NCBI GenBank assembly: GCA_010672185.1
Contig: JAAHHL010000083.1
Coordinates: forward strand, 1 to 13,691
DNA from: Caldora sp. SIO3E6
GTDB lineage: Bacteria > Cyanobacteriota > Cyanobacteriia > Cyanobacteriales > Coleofasciculaceae
Direction of reading: 5' to 3'
DNA length: 13,691 nucleotides
Shown here: piece after piece, positions 1-7,279 of the stretch
Numbering within the stretch: position 1 is the stretch's first letter
How the letters are laid out: every line of letters starts with the position of its first letter
The notes under the pieces: generated by a model
The model's database searches: none
The model's input: the letters and a program-made list of their open reading frames with translations, nothing else
What the model was told of the DNA's origin: nothing
Program-made: the position numbers and the translations under genes

Positions 1-477
1 CAGCTGCTCAGGTAATTGTCCCAAAACTATATGATGTAGCCCTCTCATCGCTGACAGCCGGAGGGTTGTAAAGGCTCTTATTGGTAGCAAAATTAGTGCT
101 ACCCAGAAGGTGAGAAGGGTTTCCCAGCTAGCTTCTCCTCTCAAACCCCAAGCGACAGCGGCGGCCAGTAAGGCAATGCCAAAAGAAGTAAACAGTACAA
201 TCAGATTAGACCAGCGCAGGATACCCCGGATTAGACCCCAAGCTTGGTGAGACTGATTGATGGCAATTTCTCGCACAATCAGTCCTTTAAATCCCATAGT
301 AGCTGGAATCAGTAGGACGAAAACCCAGGACATGGCGTAGGCATAGTTACCATATCCTTGTGCCCCTAACAAGCGGCTCAAAAGTACGCTGACAACAAAG
401 GACAGACCAATATTGGCAAGTTTGAGACCAGATGTCCCAGCGACGGTTTTTGCCAGACGACTCTGTAGATTCTTCAC
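1..477 (-). CDS. Polysaccharide flippase (Wzx/MATE-like), N-terminal part, runs off the left edge
   Basis: An open frame of 159 codons reads on the minus strand from a GTG at 477-475 to the window edge. An in-frame TAA lies two codons upstream of the GTG and an AGGAG sits about 9 nt before it, so this start is well supported. The protein is very hydrophobic, with likely membrane segments near residues 20-38, 47-64, 91-112 and 119-136. The stretch around residues 32-43 (LLSRLLGAQGYG) is typical of polysaccharide exporters of the Wzx/oligosaccharide-flippase type, where it joins the first two helices. Such proteins move lipid-linked repeat units across the inner membrane. It is divergent to the epimerase gene and shares a 456-nt regulatory gap with it, which fits export of the product of this cluster. 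The rest of the gene, normally over 400 residues, lies outside the window. A related MOP-superfamily lipid flippase is possible. Confidence 0.85.
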   Translation of the reverse strand, partial: MKNLQSRLAKTVAGTSGLKLANIGLSFVVSVLLSRLLGAQGYGNYAYAMSWVFVLLIPATMGFKGLIVREIAINQSHQAWGLIRGILRWSNLIVLFTSFGIALLAAAVAWGLRGEASWETLLTFWVALILLPIRAFTTLRLSAMRGLHHIVLGQLPEQL

Positions 478-546
478 TACTTAAGACTCCTATGTCGGAC
501 TTGATGTCCCCAGACTGGGCGGCTAGGGTAATCAGTAAGTCCTAAT

Positions 547-563
547 GTACTAGCTTCAAGTAC
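547..563. repeat. Inverted repeat GTACT-N7-AGTAC (site 1)
   Basis: Perfect 5-bp arms around a 7-nt centre (AGCTTCA). It closely resembles the inverted repeat at 672-689, sharing the order GTAC, TAG, TTCAAG, TACT. The spacing does not match the NtcA consensus (GTA-N8-TAC). It may be an operator for an unidentified dimeric regulator. Confidence 0.4.
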
Positions 564-666
564 TCAAATCTGCAACCAGTTCTGACAGTTTTTTTCTAGC
601 TTAATCAGCTAATAATATCAATCAATCTTTGCCAGTCTTCATGAAAAATTTATATATAGATAATCT

Positions 667-695
667 TTTTTGTACCTAGTTCAAGGTACTATACT
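667..695 (+). promoter_or_regulatory. Possible promoter with overlapping operator (site 2)
   Basis: A TATACT hexamer at 690-695 matches the sigma-70 -10 consensus at five of six positions. No convincing -35 box is present. The inverted repeat GTACCT-N6-AGGTAC (672-689) ends exactly one base before the hexamer, so a protein bound there would cover the spacer and -35 area. Transcription from here would give a 5' leader of about 230 nt before the epimerase ATG, including the foldable block at 739-814. Inference from sequence only. Confidence 0.3.
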
Positions 696-738
696 TAGTT
701 AAAATATTGATTTTGCTACGAAAGAAGACTAGTTACAC

Positions 739-814
739 AGGTCACCTTATTCCGCTAACCCTACGGGTATAACGGGAGCTTGAGAAGAGTCAGCTTCCCA
801 ACAACAGGTGTCTA
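739..814 (+). other. Foldable leader segment upstream of the epimerase
   Basis: CACC (743-746) can pair with GGTG (807-810). Inside this, ACCC/GGGT (758-768) forms a small hairpin. GGGAGCTTGA (774-783) pairs with TCAGCTTCCC (790-799), giving nine base pairs with two single-base bulges and a GAAGAG loop. This makes a plausible multi-stem RNA in the 5' leader. It does not match any riboswitch consensus I can recall. Confidence 0.25.
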
Positions 815-842
815 CCGCATAGAGTCGGCGCATGGAACAGAC

Positions 843-867
843 GTACAAATATTCTCCTAGTTTGTAC
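843..867. repeat. Inverted repeat GTACAAA-N11-TTTGTAC (site 3)
   Basis: Perfect 7-bp arms with an 11-nt centre, ending 66 nt before the epimerase start codon. It is the third GTAC-armed inverted repeat in this gap. The 9-mer TTTGTACCT occurs both here (861-869) and at site 2 (669-677). Confidence 0.4.
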
Positions 868-933
868 CTCTAGAGTAAAGTTTTTGAATCTATTCAGCCA
901 GAAGCTTTTCATTTCATATAGCAGAGTAAACAC

Positions 934-1989
934 ATGCAGGTATTAGTTACAGGATCCAGTGGTTTAATTGGCTCTGAAGCGGTCGAATACTATGATCGGG
1001 AGGGCCATCAGGTTATTGGTGTAGACAACAATATGCGAGCTGAGTTCTTTGGGACTCAGGGGGATACTACCTGGAACCTCAAGCGCTTAAAAGAAATTAC
1101 TGGAAGTTTTGAGCATCATCATATCGACATCCGCGATCGCCAGAGTATTTTTGAACTATTCGAGGCTAAAACCTTTGACCTAATCATCCACTGTGCTGCT
1201 CAACCATCCCACGATAAGGCTTGTCAAATCCCACTGCTGGATTTTGAAGTCAATGCTTTGGGCACAGTTAATCTACTCGAAGCCACTCGGCAATATTGTC
1301 CAGAGGCAGTTTTTATTCATATGAGCACCAATAAGGTTTATGGGGATGCTCCCAATGAAGTTCCACGAGTTGAGCTGGAAAAGCGCTACGACTACGCCCT
1401 ACCGGAAGACTACAATGGTATTTCTGAAAATTGCCGGATTGACCGTTGTCTCCACTCCCTCTTTGGTGCATCTAAAACCGCTGCCGATGTTGCGGCGCAA
1501 GAGTATGGTCGCTACTTTGGCATGAAAGTGGGCATCTTCCGAGGGGGATGCCTCACTGGACCATCTCACTCTGGAGTAGAACTGCATGGTTTTCTGTCCT
1601 ACTTAGTGAAAGTAGCAATAACTGGTCGTACTTACAAAGTTTTTGGTTACAAGGGCAAGCAGGTGCGGGATAATATTCATAGCTTTGATGTCATCCAGTC
1701 GTTTGAAGCCTTCCGACATAATCCTCGCTCAGGAGAAGTGTATAACCTGGGGGGTGGTCGCGAAAACAGTGTGTCGATCCTGGAAGCTTTCGACATCGTT
1801 GAGGACCTGATAGGTAAGAAGGTGAATTGGAGCTATGTAGATCAAAACCGCATTGGAGATCACATCTGTTATATCTCAGATTTGGGTAAGCTCAAAAACC
1901 ATTTCCCAGAATGGAAAATTACTCGCAGCCTTAGGGACACCTTGGCAGAAATCGTTGCAGCAGAACAGGCACAGTATGCCAATGTTTAA
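934..1989 (+). CDS. NAD-dependent nucleotide-sugar epimerase, CDP-paratose 2-epimerase-like (SDR)
   Basis: A 351-residue extended short-chain dehydrogenase/reductase. The NAD-binding GSSGLIG motif lies at residues 7-13, an acidic residue ends the second strand (D31), HCAAQ is at 86-90 and STNKVYGD at 131-138. The STNK motif and overall length match CDP-paratose/CDP-tyvelose 2-epimerases and relatives, which invert a sugar hydroxyl through a keto intermediate in the cytoplasm. The usual catalytic YxxxK reads F177-GAS-K181, so the canonical tyrosine is a phenylalanine. This may be a family trait or may mean altered chemistry. The next glycosyltransferase gene overlaps its 3' end, so the two are probably co-translated. 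The likely role is supply of a modified sugar for the polysaccharide. The exact sugar nucleotide cannot be read from sequence, and a 4-epimerase or decarboxylase-type SDR cannot be excluded. Confidence 0.85.
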   Translation: MQVLVTGSSGLIGSEAVEYYDREGHQVIGVDNNMRAEFFGTQGDTTWNLKRLKEITGSFEHHHIDIRDRQSIFELFEAKTFDLIIHCAAQPSHDKACQIPLLDFEVNALGTVNLLEATRQYCPEAVFIHMSTNKVYGDAPNEVPRVELEKRYDYALPEDYNGISENCRIDRCLHSLFGASKTAADVAAQEYGRYFGMKVGIFRGGCLTGPSHSGVELHGFLSYLVKVAITGRTYKVFGYKGKQVRDNIHSFDVIQSFEAFRHNPRSGEVYNLGGGRENSVSILEAFDIVEDLIGKKVNWSYVDQNRIGDHICYISDLGKLKNHFPEWKITRSLRDTLAEIVAAEQAQYANV

Positions 1990-3244
1990 CCAGGATACAG
2001 ATTTTGCTTCTAATCACACCAGCTCTGGTAGCGATCGCAGACTTCTGATATTCGACCTGTTTGTTACTGGTCATCATGCAGAATATATCCTGCATTTAGT
2101 TAGATATTGGCACAAACAAAAGTTGTCAGGAACTCTGGATATTCTGGTAGCCCCCCAGTTTCTGCATTTGCATCCGGATGTTGTTAGTACAGCCCTTGAT
2201 AATGATCAGAGTAAGATCAAATTTTTCACCATCTCTCCGGAAGAGGAAGCTAAGCTCAAAGCTGAAGAGTCCAGCTTACATCGTGTTGTTCGTTCTTTTC
2301 AGGAGTGGAATCTGATCCACAAATATGTTAAGCAGCTAAAGCCTACTCAATGTTTATTGATGTATTTTGATTCTCTCCTGTTATCTTTAGCTGCCACAGG
2401 AAGATTACCTTGCCCTTTGTCTGGTATCTATTTCCGACCCATATTTCACTACAGCAATTTTTCTGGCTGTACACTTTCGCGACATGAGCGCGTCTTGCAA
2501 CTGCGGGACAAACTAACTCTACCCCGTCTGATGCGCCATCCCCGTTTTCAGACTTTGTTCTGTCTCGACCCTTTAGCAGTAGAACATATCAATCAACTCA
2601 AAACTCATGGAAAAGCAATACCTCTACCAGATCCAGTTCAAATATACAGTGATTCTGATTCTCAAGTAGAGAAACTCAAAGAAACTCTAGGAATTCAACC
2701 TAGTAGAATAACTTTCCTCATGTTCGGGGTACCTCAGAAGCGTAAAGGTATTTATCAGTTGTTAGAGGCTATTGCACTTTTGCCCTCTAATCTTTGTCAG
2801 AAACTTTGTCTTTTATTTGTAGGACAGAGATACTCAGACCCCCTGATACAAACTCGCAAAGCAGAACTTACTGAAGCTTTACCGATACAGGTGATCAGCC
2901 AAGAAGAATTTATTCCGGAGCAAGAGATTCAAAACTATTTTCAAGTGGCAGATGTTATTCTCGCACCCTACCAGCGTCATATTGGTATGAGTGGCATCTT
3001 AGTGCGGGCTGCTGCTGCCCAAAGACCCGTACTAAGTTCCAACTATGGAATTATGGGAGAGATCGTGAAGCGATATCATCTTGGAATAACAGTTGATTCA
3101 ACTGTACCCGCTGAAATTGCCCAAGGTTTGGCTCGATTTTTACTGGAGGCACCGGCAAATTTTTGTGATTTCTCTCAGATGAAAGATTTTGCTTTGCAAA
3201 ACTCTGCTGAAAAATTTGCCAAGACAATTTTTCAGAGATTGTGA
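1976..3244 (+). CDS. GT-B fold glycosyltransferase (GT4-like)
   Basis: I chose the ATG at 1976 (422 residues). It overlaps the epimerase gene by 14 nt and has an AGG about 6 nt upstream. ATG 1982 is equally possible, and an open frame continues upstream to 1853 only inside the epimerase. The N-terminal half begins LLIFDLF..GHHAEYI, typical of Rossmann-like GT-B domains. The C-terminal half has FGVPQKRKGIYQLLEA, a conserved donor-domain start, then FVGQR and VILAPY. A segment MSGILVRAAAAQRPVLSS follows where GT4 enzymes bind the nucleotide sugar; their usual E-x7-E motif is not well kept here. It should transfer a sugar to a growing lipid-linked glycan at the cytoplasmic membrane face. Donor and acceptor are unknown. 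There is no signal peptide or membrane segment. Confidence in the fold is high, in the GT4 assignment moderate. Confidence 0.82.
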   Translation: MPMFNQDTDFASNHTSSGSDRRLLIFDLFVTGHHAEYILHLVRYWHKQKLSGTLDILVAPQFLHLHPDVVSTALDNDQSKIKFFTISPEEEAKLKAEESSLHRVVRSFQEWNLIHKYVKQLKPTQCLLMYFDSLLLSLAATGRLPCPLSGIYFRPIFHYSNFSGCTLSRHERVLQLRDKLTLPRLMRHPRFQTLFCLDPLAVEHINQLKTHGKAIPLPDPVQIYSDSDSQVEKLKETLGIQPSRITFLMFGVPQKRKGIYQLLEAIALLPSNLCQKLCLLFVGQRYSDPLIQTRKAELTEALPIQVISQEEFIPEQEIQNYFQVADVILAPYQRHIGMSGILVRAAAAQRPVLSSNYGIMGEIVKRYHLGITVDSTVPAEIAQGLARFLLEAPANFCDFSQMKDFALQNSAEKFAKTIFQRL

Positions 3245-3363
3245 GTTGCTCTCAAAGGTAAGGCGTCAATTAGAACATTGACAAAGGTCTTAAGACAATA
3301 GAACCTTCCACGGATATATTATCTAATTTCAGTTCAGCCAATTTTACTATTGTTGCATCGGAA

Positions 3364-4356
3364 ATGATTCTAAATCCTAAAAACTTGAGAATTCCAGGAA
3401 CAGTGAAGAGATTTCTTTACCATCCTTCATTATACCGTCAAGGAGAGGATAAAAATATTTTTCTCTTCTCAAGTAGACGAGGCGGTTCTACTTTGCTAGC
3501 GCAACTGATTTCTTACCAACAAGGTATACGGTATGTTGATCAACCTTTTGACCTATTTCAATCACACACCAAGGCAGGTAAAACTAAACTGCATTATCTT
3601 CCCGCCGTACCCAATAGCCAATTTATAGCACTGTCTAGTGAAGAAGAATCATTGGTTAAAGAATACGTTTCCTTACTCCTAAAAGGAAAATTAAAGTATC
3701 TGGGTGGTCTTGAGCGCTTTAAATTTCCCTTTTTAGCCAATCGAACCCTGCTAAAAATTTGTAATGCTTCTCCCTTAATTGATTGGTTTAACGCTAACTT
3801 TAATATACTAACATGTTATTTGGTAAGGCATCCCATTCCTCAATCATTATCTGTTATGAAAAATCAATGGGGAATAACAGCTGAAGCATATCTTAACAAT
3901 GAAAAATTTATCGATTCTTTTTTAAATCATGAGCAAGTAAATCAAGCCCACAAAATTCTAAGGGAGGGAACCTACTTTCAAAAAGCTATTTTAAATTGGT
4001 GTCTAGAAAATTTAGTCCCTCTAAAATATTGTAGTTCTAATGTATTAAAAATTACCTATGAAGAGCTAGTTTTAAATCCTGCCAACCTAATTCCTTTGAT
4101 ATCGACTAAACTAAATATAGAAGACGGTAAAGAAATAATGAGAAGGGTAGAAAAACCATCACGCTCATCAAAACTTAGTGAACAAAAAGCACGAAAAGCT
4201 ATATTAGAAGGAGATAAAGAAAAAATTGTCAGTCGATGGATGAAACAAGTCTCGGCTGAGCAACTGAATGAAGCCAAAGTGATTTTAGAATTATTTGAAA
4301 TAATTGCATATAAAACAGATGATTACTTGCCTGTATCTACACTACTACTTTGTTAA
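3364..4356 (+). CDS. PAPS-dependent sulfotransferase (first of a pair)
   Basis: A 330-residue protein with the two landmarks of sulfotransferases. The 5'-phosphosulfate loop is SSRRGGSTLL at residues 36-45. The 3'-phosphate motif begins R155-HP with a serine eight residues later (S163). VDQPFDLF (58-65) after the loop parallels NEPFNLG in the downstream sulfotransferase. The loop carries Arg where eukaryotic cytosolic enzymes have Lys, which is common in bacterial members. It should move sulfate from PAPS to a hydroxyl of the glycan or its precursor in the cytoplasm. The gene is strikingly AT-rich: 16 G/C in 3901-3960 against 33 in 1501-1560. The start has no clear Shine-Dalgarno, and an in-frame stop at 3271-3273 limits any upstream extension. 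The substrate cannot be read from sequence. Confidence 0.85.
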   Translation: MILNPKNLRIPGTVKRFLYHPSLYRQGEDKNIFLFSSRRGGSTLLAQLISYQQGIRYVDQPFDLFQSHTKAGKTKLHYLPAVPNSQFIALSSEEESLVKEYVSLLLKGKLKYLGGLERFKFPFLANRTLLKICNASPLIDWFNANFNILTCYLVRHPIPQSLSVMKNQWGITAEAYLNNEKFIDSFLNHEQVNQAHKILREGTYFQKAILNWCLENLVPLKYCSSNVLKITYEELVLNPANLIPLISTKLNIEDGKEIMRRVEKPSRSSKLSEQKARKAILEGDKEKIVSRWMKQVSAEQLNEAKVILELFEIIAYKTDDYLPVSTLLLC

Positions 4357-4374
4357 AAAAAGACTGCAAATTTA

Positions 4375-4389
4375 TGCCAAGTTTTGGCA
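4375..4389. other. Small hairpin between the two sulfotransferase genes
   Basis: TGCCAA-GTT-TTGGCA is a perfect 6-bp inverted repeat 18 nt after the first sulfotransferase stop. No T-run follows it, so it is not a convincing intrinsic terminator. It could stabilise an mRNA end or be chance. Confidence 0.3.
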
Positions 4390-4433
4390 GGTAAAATAAA
4401 GCTTATTAGATAATTTATTTAGACATTTTTACT

Positions 4434-5399
4434 ATGTCAAACAATATGATTCATCAAAAACCAATACTCGTTAGCGGTTCTCATCGTTCTGGTTCAACAT
4501 GGGTGGGGAAAATGTTGGCATTATCTCCATCCGTAGGATACATAAATGAGCCATTTAATTTGGGACATCGTCAACATCATCCAGGGATATGCAGTGCCAA
4601 GTTCGATTATTGGTTTACCTACATTACAGATGAGAATGAATCTATTTTCTATAAAGATATTAAAGACACAATTAATTTTTCTTATAAATTAAAAAAAGAA
4701 TTGGAAGTAATAAAGTCAATAAAAGGAACAGGTCGTATGTTGCTAGATTACTTCAATTTCTCTAGATATAGTCTTACTAATGCTAGACCTCTGGTTAAGG
4801 ATCCAATAGCTATATTTTCAGCTGAATGGTTGGCTGCAAAATTTGATATGAAAGTTGTCATATTAATCAGACATCCTGCTGCATTTGTCAGTAGTCTGAA
4901 AGTTAAGCAATGGTCATTTCCTTTTTCAGACCTCCTGGAACAACAATTGCTGATGCGAGATCATCTATATCCTTTTGAATCCGAAATTCAAGAATATGCT
5001 CAACAAGAACATAGTATTATTGAACAGGGAACTTTATTATGGAAAATAGTTCATCATCTAATCATTAAGTATCAAGAAAAATACCAAAATTGGCTATTTA
5101 TACGACACGAAGATCTTTCCCTGGAGCCAGTAACTATGTTTCAAACTTTATACGAAAAATTGGATTTAGATTTTTCCGAAAGTATTCTGAAGCAAATTAA
5201 TCAATACAGTGGTTCTGAGAATCCCCTTGAGACATACCAAAGTAAAGCTGAGCTTTTGGCAAAGGATAGTATCAAACGTGATAGCAGAGCAAATATCAAA
5301 AATTGGCAAAATCGCTTGAGTCAATCAGAGATAGAGCAAATTAGAAATAAGGTAGAAGATATATCGAAAGTATTTTACTCAGATATTGATTGGGAGTAG
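4434..5399 (+). CDS. PAPS-dependent sulfotransferase (second of a pair)
   Basis: A 321-residue sulfotransferase. The 5'-phosphosulfate loop is SGSHRSGSTWVGK at residues 14-26, a textbook bacterial form. NEPFN follows at 38-42, LVKDP at 120-124, and the 3'-phosphate motif begins R146-HP with serine S154 eight residues on. RHEDL near residue 224 is also typical of the family. It lies 77 nt after the first sulfotransferase and the two share architecture but are clearly diverged, so they probably sulfate different positions or sugars. The gene is AT-rich (15 G/C in 4681-4740). The start could be ATG 4434 or ATG 4446, since neither has a good ribosome binding site. The true acceptor is unknown; a polysaccharide or lipid-linked repeat unit is inferred only from the neighbouring genes. 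Confidence 0.9.
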   Translation: MSNNMIHQKPILVSGSHRSGSTWVGKMLALSPSVGYINEPFNLGHRQHHPGICSAKFDYWFTYITDENESIFYKDIKDTINFSYKLKKELEVIKSIKGTGRMLLDYFNFSRYSLTNARPLVKDPIAIFSAEWLAAKFDMKVVILIRHPAAFVSSLKVKQWSFPFSDLLEQQLLMRDHLYPFESEIQEYAQQEHSIIEQGTLLWKIVHHLIIKYQEKYQNWLFIRHEDLSLEPVTMFQTLYEKLDLDFSESILKQINQYSGSENPLETYQSKAELLAKDSIKRDSRANIKNWQNRLSQSEIEQIRNKVEDISKVFYSDIDWE

Positions 5400-5486
5400 C
5401 AGATAACGGTTGCTCTTCAACAAAGCTGGTTATCAAATGCTTAGTATGACATTAATTAATTAGACCAAGCCAGGAAATTACCAAGA

Positions 5487-6449
5487 ATGGAAAGTAGTCA
5501 ATTAGTCAGCTCGTTTATTGTTTGGAAAAAATACCAACGTCGTCCCGAAGTACTCTCACCGCTAATTCAGGCTGAATTAAAATTCTTCCCTCATTGGTTT
5601 AGCACTAAGTCCCTGCGTCCCCTGGATTACTGCATCAAGTTGGTAGCCAACATTTATTATATTTTACGACACAAACCTGATTTGATCATTGCTCAGGCTC
5701 CACCACTATTCAGCGCAATTCCTCCCTGGCTGATGAAAGTACCATATATCATTGACGCACACAATCCTGTCTTTCAAGGAATGTGGGGTAAGCTGCCCCT
5801 GAGTCGATACTTGATGGCTCACGCTAGAGCTGTCATTGTTCACAATCAGGAAATACTTCAGGTAGCAAAAAAAAAATATCCATCTACTCTATTTTTTCCC
5901 ATTCCTGATCCCATCGAATTTATTCCATCTTTGCCAGAACATCGCCAAGACAAGCAAATACTAGTTATCTGCTCTTTTGATCCTTGGGATGAACCCGTGG
6001 ACATTTGTATAGACAGTATCAAAGAATTAGCTGACTATACTTTTATTATAACTGCCGACCCTAAAAAATTAACTCCAGAGTTACGCAGACGCCTTCAAGA
6101 ATGTAGTAATGTTCGTTTGACTGGTTTTTTGCCTACTCAAGATTATCACACTCTCTTATGTTCTAGTTTAGCAGCTCTGGTGTTAACCACTAGCGAAGCA
6201 ACTCAGCCTAGTGGTGCTTGCGAAGCTTTATCCTCTGATACACAATTAATAGTAAGTAAAACTTCTTTGACGGAAAAACTATTTGGGGAATGGGCAATTT
6301 TAGTGGACAACTCAGTAGAATCAATTGTGGGGGCGATTAAATCTTTACAGCCTCAAAATCTAACTCTTGAGAACTACCGCAATCAATGGAATGACTCAGT
6401 TCAACAAGAGTTACAAAAACTTCGTGATTACATTGAAGTCAATATCTAG
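5487..6449 (+). CDS. GT-B fold glycosyltransferase (GT4-like, short)
   Basis: A 320-residue glycosyltransferase. An AGGAAA about 9 nt upstream supports ATG 5487, and an in-frame TAA at 5457-5459 blocks much extension. The N-terminal domain includes FFPHWF, PLDYCIKL, QAPPLFSAIP and YIIDAHNPVFQGMWG. The C-terminal domain has VICSFDPWDEP, then LTGFLP. The EATQPSGACEAL segment has two glutamates in the position of the donor-binding E-x7-E pair of GT4 enzymes. It is shorter than most GT4 proteins because the N-terminal domain is trimmed, but it is apparently intact. Residues are encoded across a run of ten A (5867-5876, AKKKY), a possible slippage site. It probably adds one sugar to the repeat unit at the inner face of the membrane; the specificity is unknown. 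Confidence 0.82.
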   Translation: MESSQLVSSFIVWKKYQRRPEVLSPLIQAELKFFPHWFSTKSLRPLDYCIKLVANIYYILRHKPDLIIAQAPPLFSAIPPWLMKVPYIIDAHNPVFQGMWGKLPLSRYLMAHARAVIVHNQEILQVAKKKYPSTLFFPIPDPIEFIPSLPEHRQDKQILVICSFDPWDEPVDICIDSIKELADYTFIITADPKKLTPELRRRLQECSNVRLTGFLPTQDYHTLLCSSLAALVLTTSEATQPSGACEALSSDTQLIVSKTSLTEKLFGEWAILVDNSVESIVGAIKSLQPQNLTLENYRNQWNDSVQQELQKLRDYIEVNI

Positions 6450-6463
6450 ATACTAAAGGGTGG

Positions 6464-7279
6464 ATGGAATTAATGATTAACAAAGGGAAATACTCTATTC
6501 TTGGAGTAAACGTAAATGCGGTAGACTACGATTTTGCAGTTGAGACGATTGTTCAAGCTGCTGAACAAAAAATGCCCTGTTCTGTCAGTGCTTTAGCAGT
6601 TCATGGTGTAATGACCGGTTTCCTGGATCCAGTACATGGTCGGCGTTTAAATGGTATGGATTTAGTAGTGCCCGATGGCCAACCAGTGCGTTGGGCTCTT
6701 TGGTGGCTGCATCAACAAGGCTTACCTGATCGTGTCTACGGTCCCAATCTTACCCTAAGGGTTGCTCAAACTTTTGCTGAACGTGGATTAAGCGTTTATT
6801 TGTATGGAAGCAAGCCAGAAATCTTGGAAAAATTTGCTCAAAACTTAACGGATTCCTTTTCTGGACTCAAGATTGCTGGTATGGAACCTTCAAAATTTCG
6901 CAAACTGAGTGAGGATGAGCGTCAAAGCCTTGTAAACCAGATCAAAGCTTCAGGGGCAAATGCTGTTTTTCTTGGTTTGGGATGCCCTAGGCAAGAGACA
7001 TGGGCTTATGAATATCGCAATCTGCTCAACATTCCTATTTTAGCTGTTGGTGCTGCTTTTGATTTTCATGCAGGAACCCTACCGCAAGCACCGCAGGTGA
7101 TGCAGGATTGGGGTTTGGAGTGGTTTTATCGCCTGATTCAAGAACCACAGCGCTTATGGCGGCGCTACATAATACTCAATCCTCTTTATCTGTGGAATAT
7201 CTTTTTACAGTATCTAAGATTGAGAAAATTTGAACCGGTTATGCCAGATGGTAGTGAAACAATAGAATCCTATGGATAG
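6464..7279 (+). CDS. WecG/TagA/CpsF family glycosyltransferase (GT26)
   Basis: A 271-residue protein with the full signature of the GT26 family. VVPDGQPV (68-75) contains the conserved aspartate thought to act as catalytic base. GPNLT (93-97), VYLYGS (111-116), LGLGCPRQETW (170-180), VGAAFDFHAGT (195-205) and GLEWFYRLIQEPQRLWRRY (217-235) follow in order. Family members transfer ManNAc, ManNAcA, glucose or similar sugars to a membrane polyprenyl-linked acceptor, usually as the second sugar. It starts 14 nt after the upstream glycosyltransferase. ATG 6464 has GGG only 3 nt away, and ATG 6473 has GGAA at a similar distance, so the start is uncertain by three codons. The basic C-terminus would suit membrane association. 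It overlaps the GH10 gene by 8 nt, which suggests coupled translation. Confidence 0.92.
   Translation: MELMINKGKYSILGVNVNAVDYDFAVETIVQAAEQKMPCSVSALAVHGVMTGFLDPVHGRRLNGMDLVVPDGQPVRWALWWLHQQGLPDRVYGPNLTLRVAQTFAERGLSVYLYGSKPEILEKFAQNLTDSFSGLKIAGMEPSKFRKLSEDERQSLVNQIKASGANAVFLGLGCPRQETWAYEYRNLLNIPILAVGAAFDFHAGTLPQAPQVMQDWGLEWFYRLIQEPQRLWRRYIILNPLYLWNIFLQYLRLRKFEPVMPDGSETIESYG

Larger units (their letters stand above)
478..933. promoter_or_regulatory. Divergent intergenic regulatory region
   Basis: This 456-nt gap separates the flippase (minus) from the epimerase (plus). I see no coding potential in it. It contains six GTAC tetramers arranged as three inverted pairs, a TATACT box directly after the second pair, and a GC-richer block (739-814) that can fold. 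It therefore probably holds the promoters of both transcription units. The promoter of the minus-strand gene could not be placed. Confidence 0.6.

Noticed and set aside
547..563. Inverted repeat as an NtcA or LexA site
   Set aside because: NtcA needs GTA-N8-TAC and the spacing here is N11; the cyanobacterial LexA box spacing also does not fit.
1853..1975. Upstream extension of the first glycosyltransferase to ATG 1853
   Set aside because: These 41 codons lie inside the epimerase gene and encode no GT-B-like residues; ATG 1976 with a nearby AGG is more likely.
3278..3283. Perfect TTGACA hexamer upstream of the first sulfotransferase
   Set aside because: No -10-like hexamer lies 16-18 bp downstream; the nearest AT-rich candidate (TATATT at 3315) is far too distant.
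3287..3296. 10-bp palindrome GTCTTAAGAC
   Set aside because: A single short palindrome with no second copy in the window and no promoter context; it may be chance.
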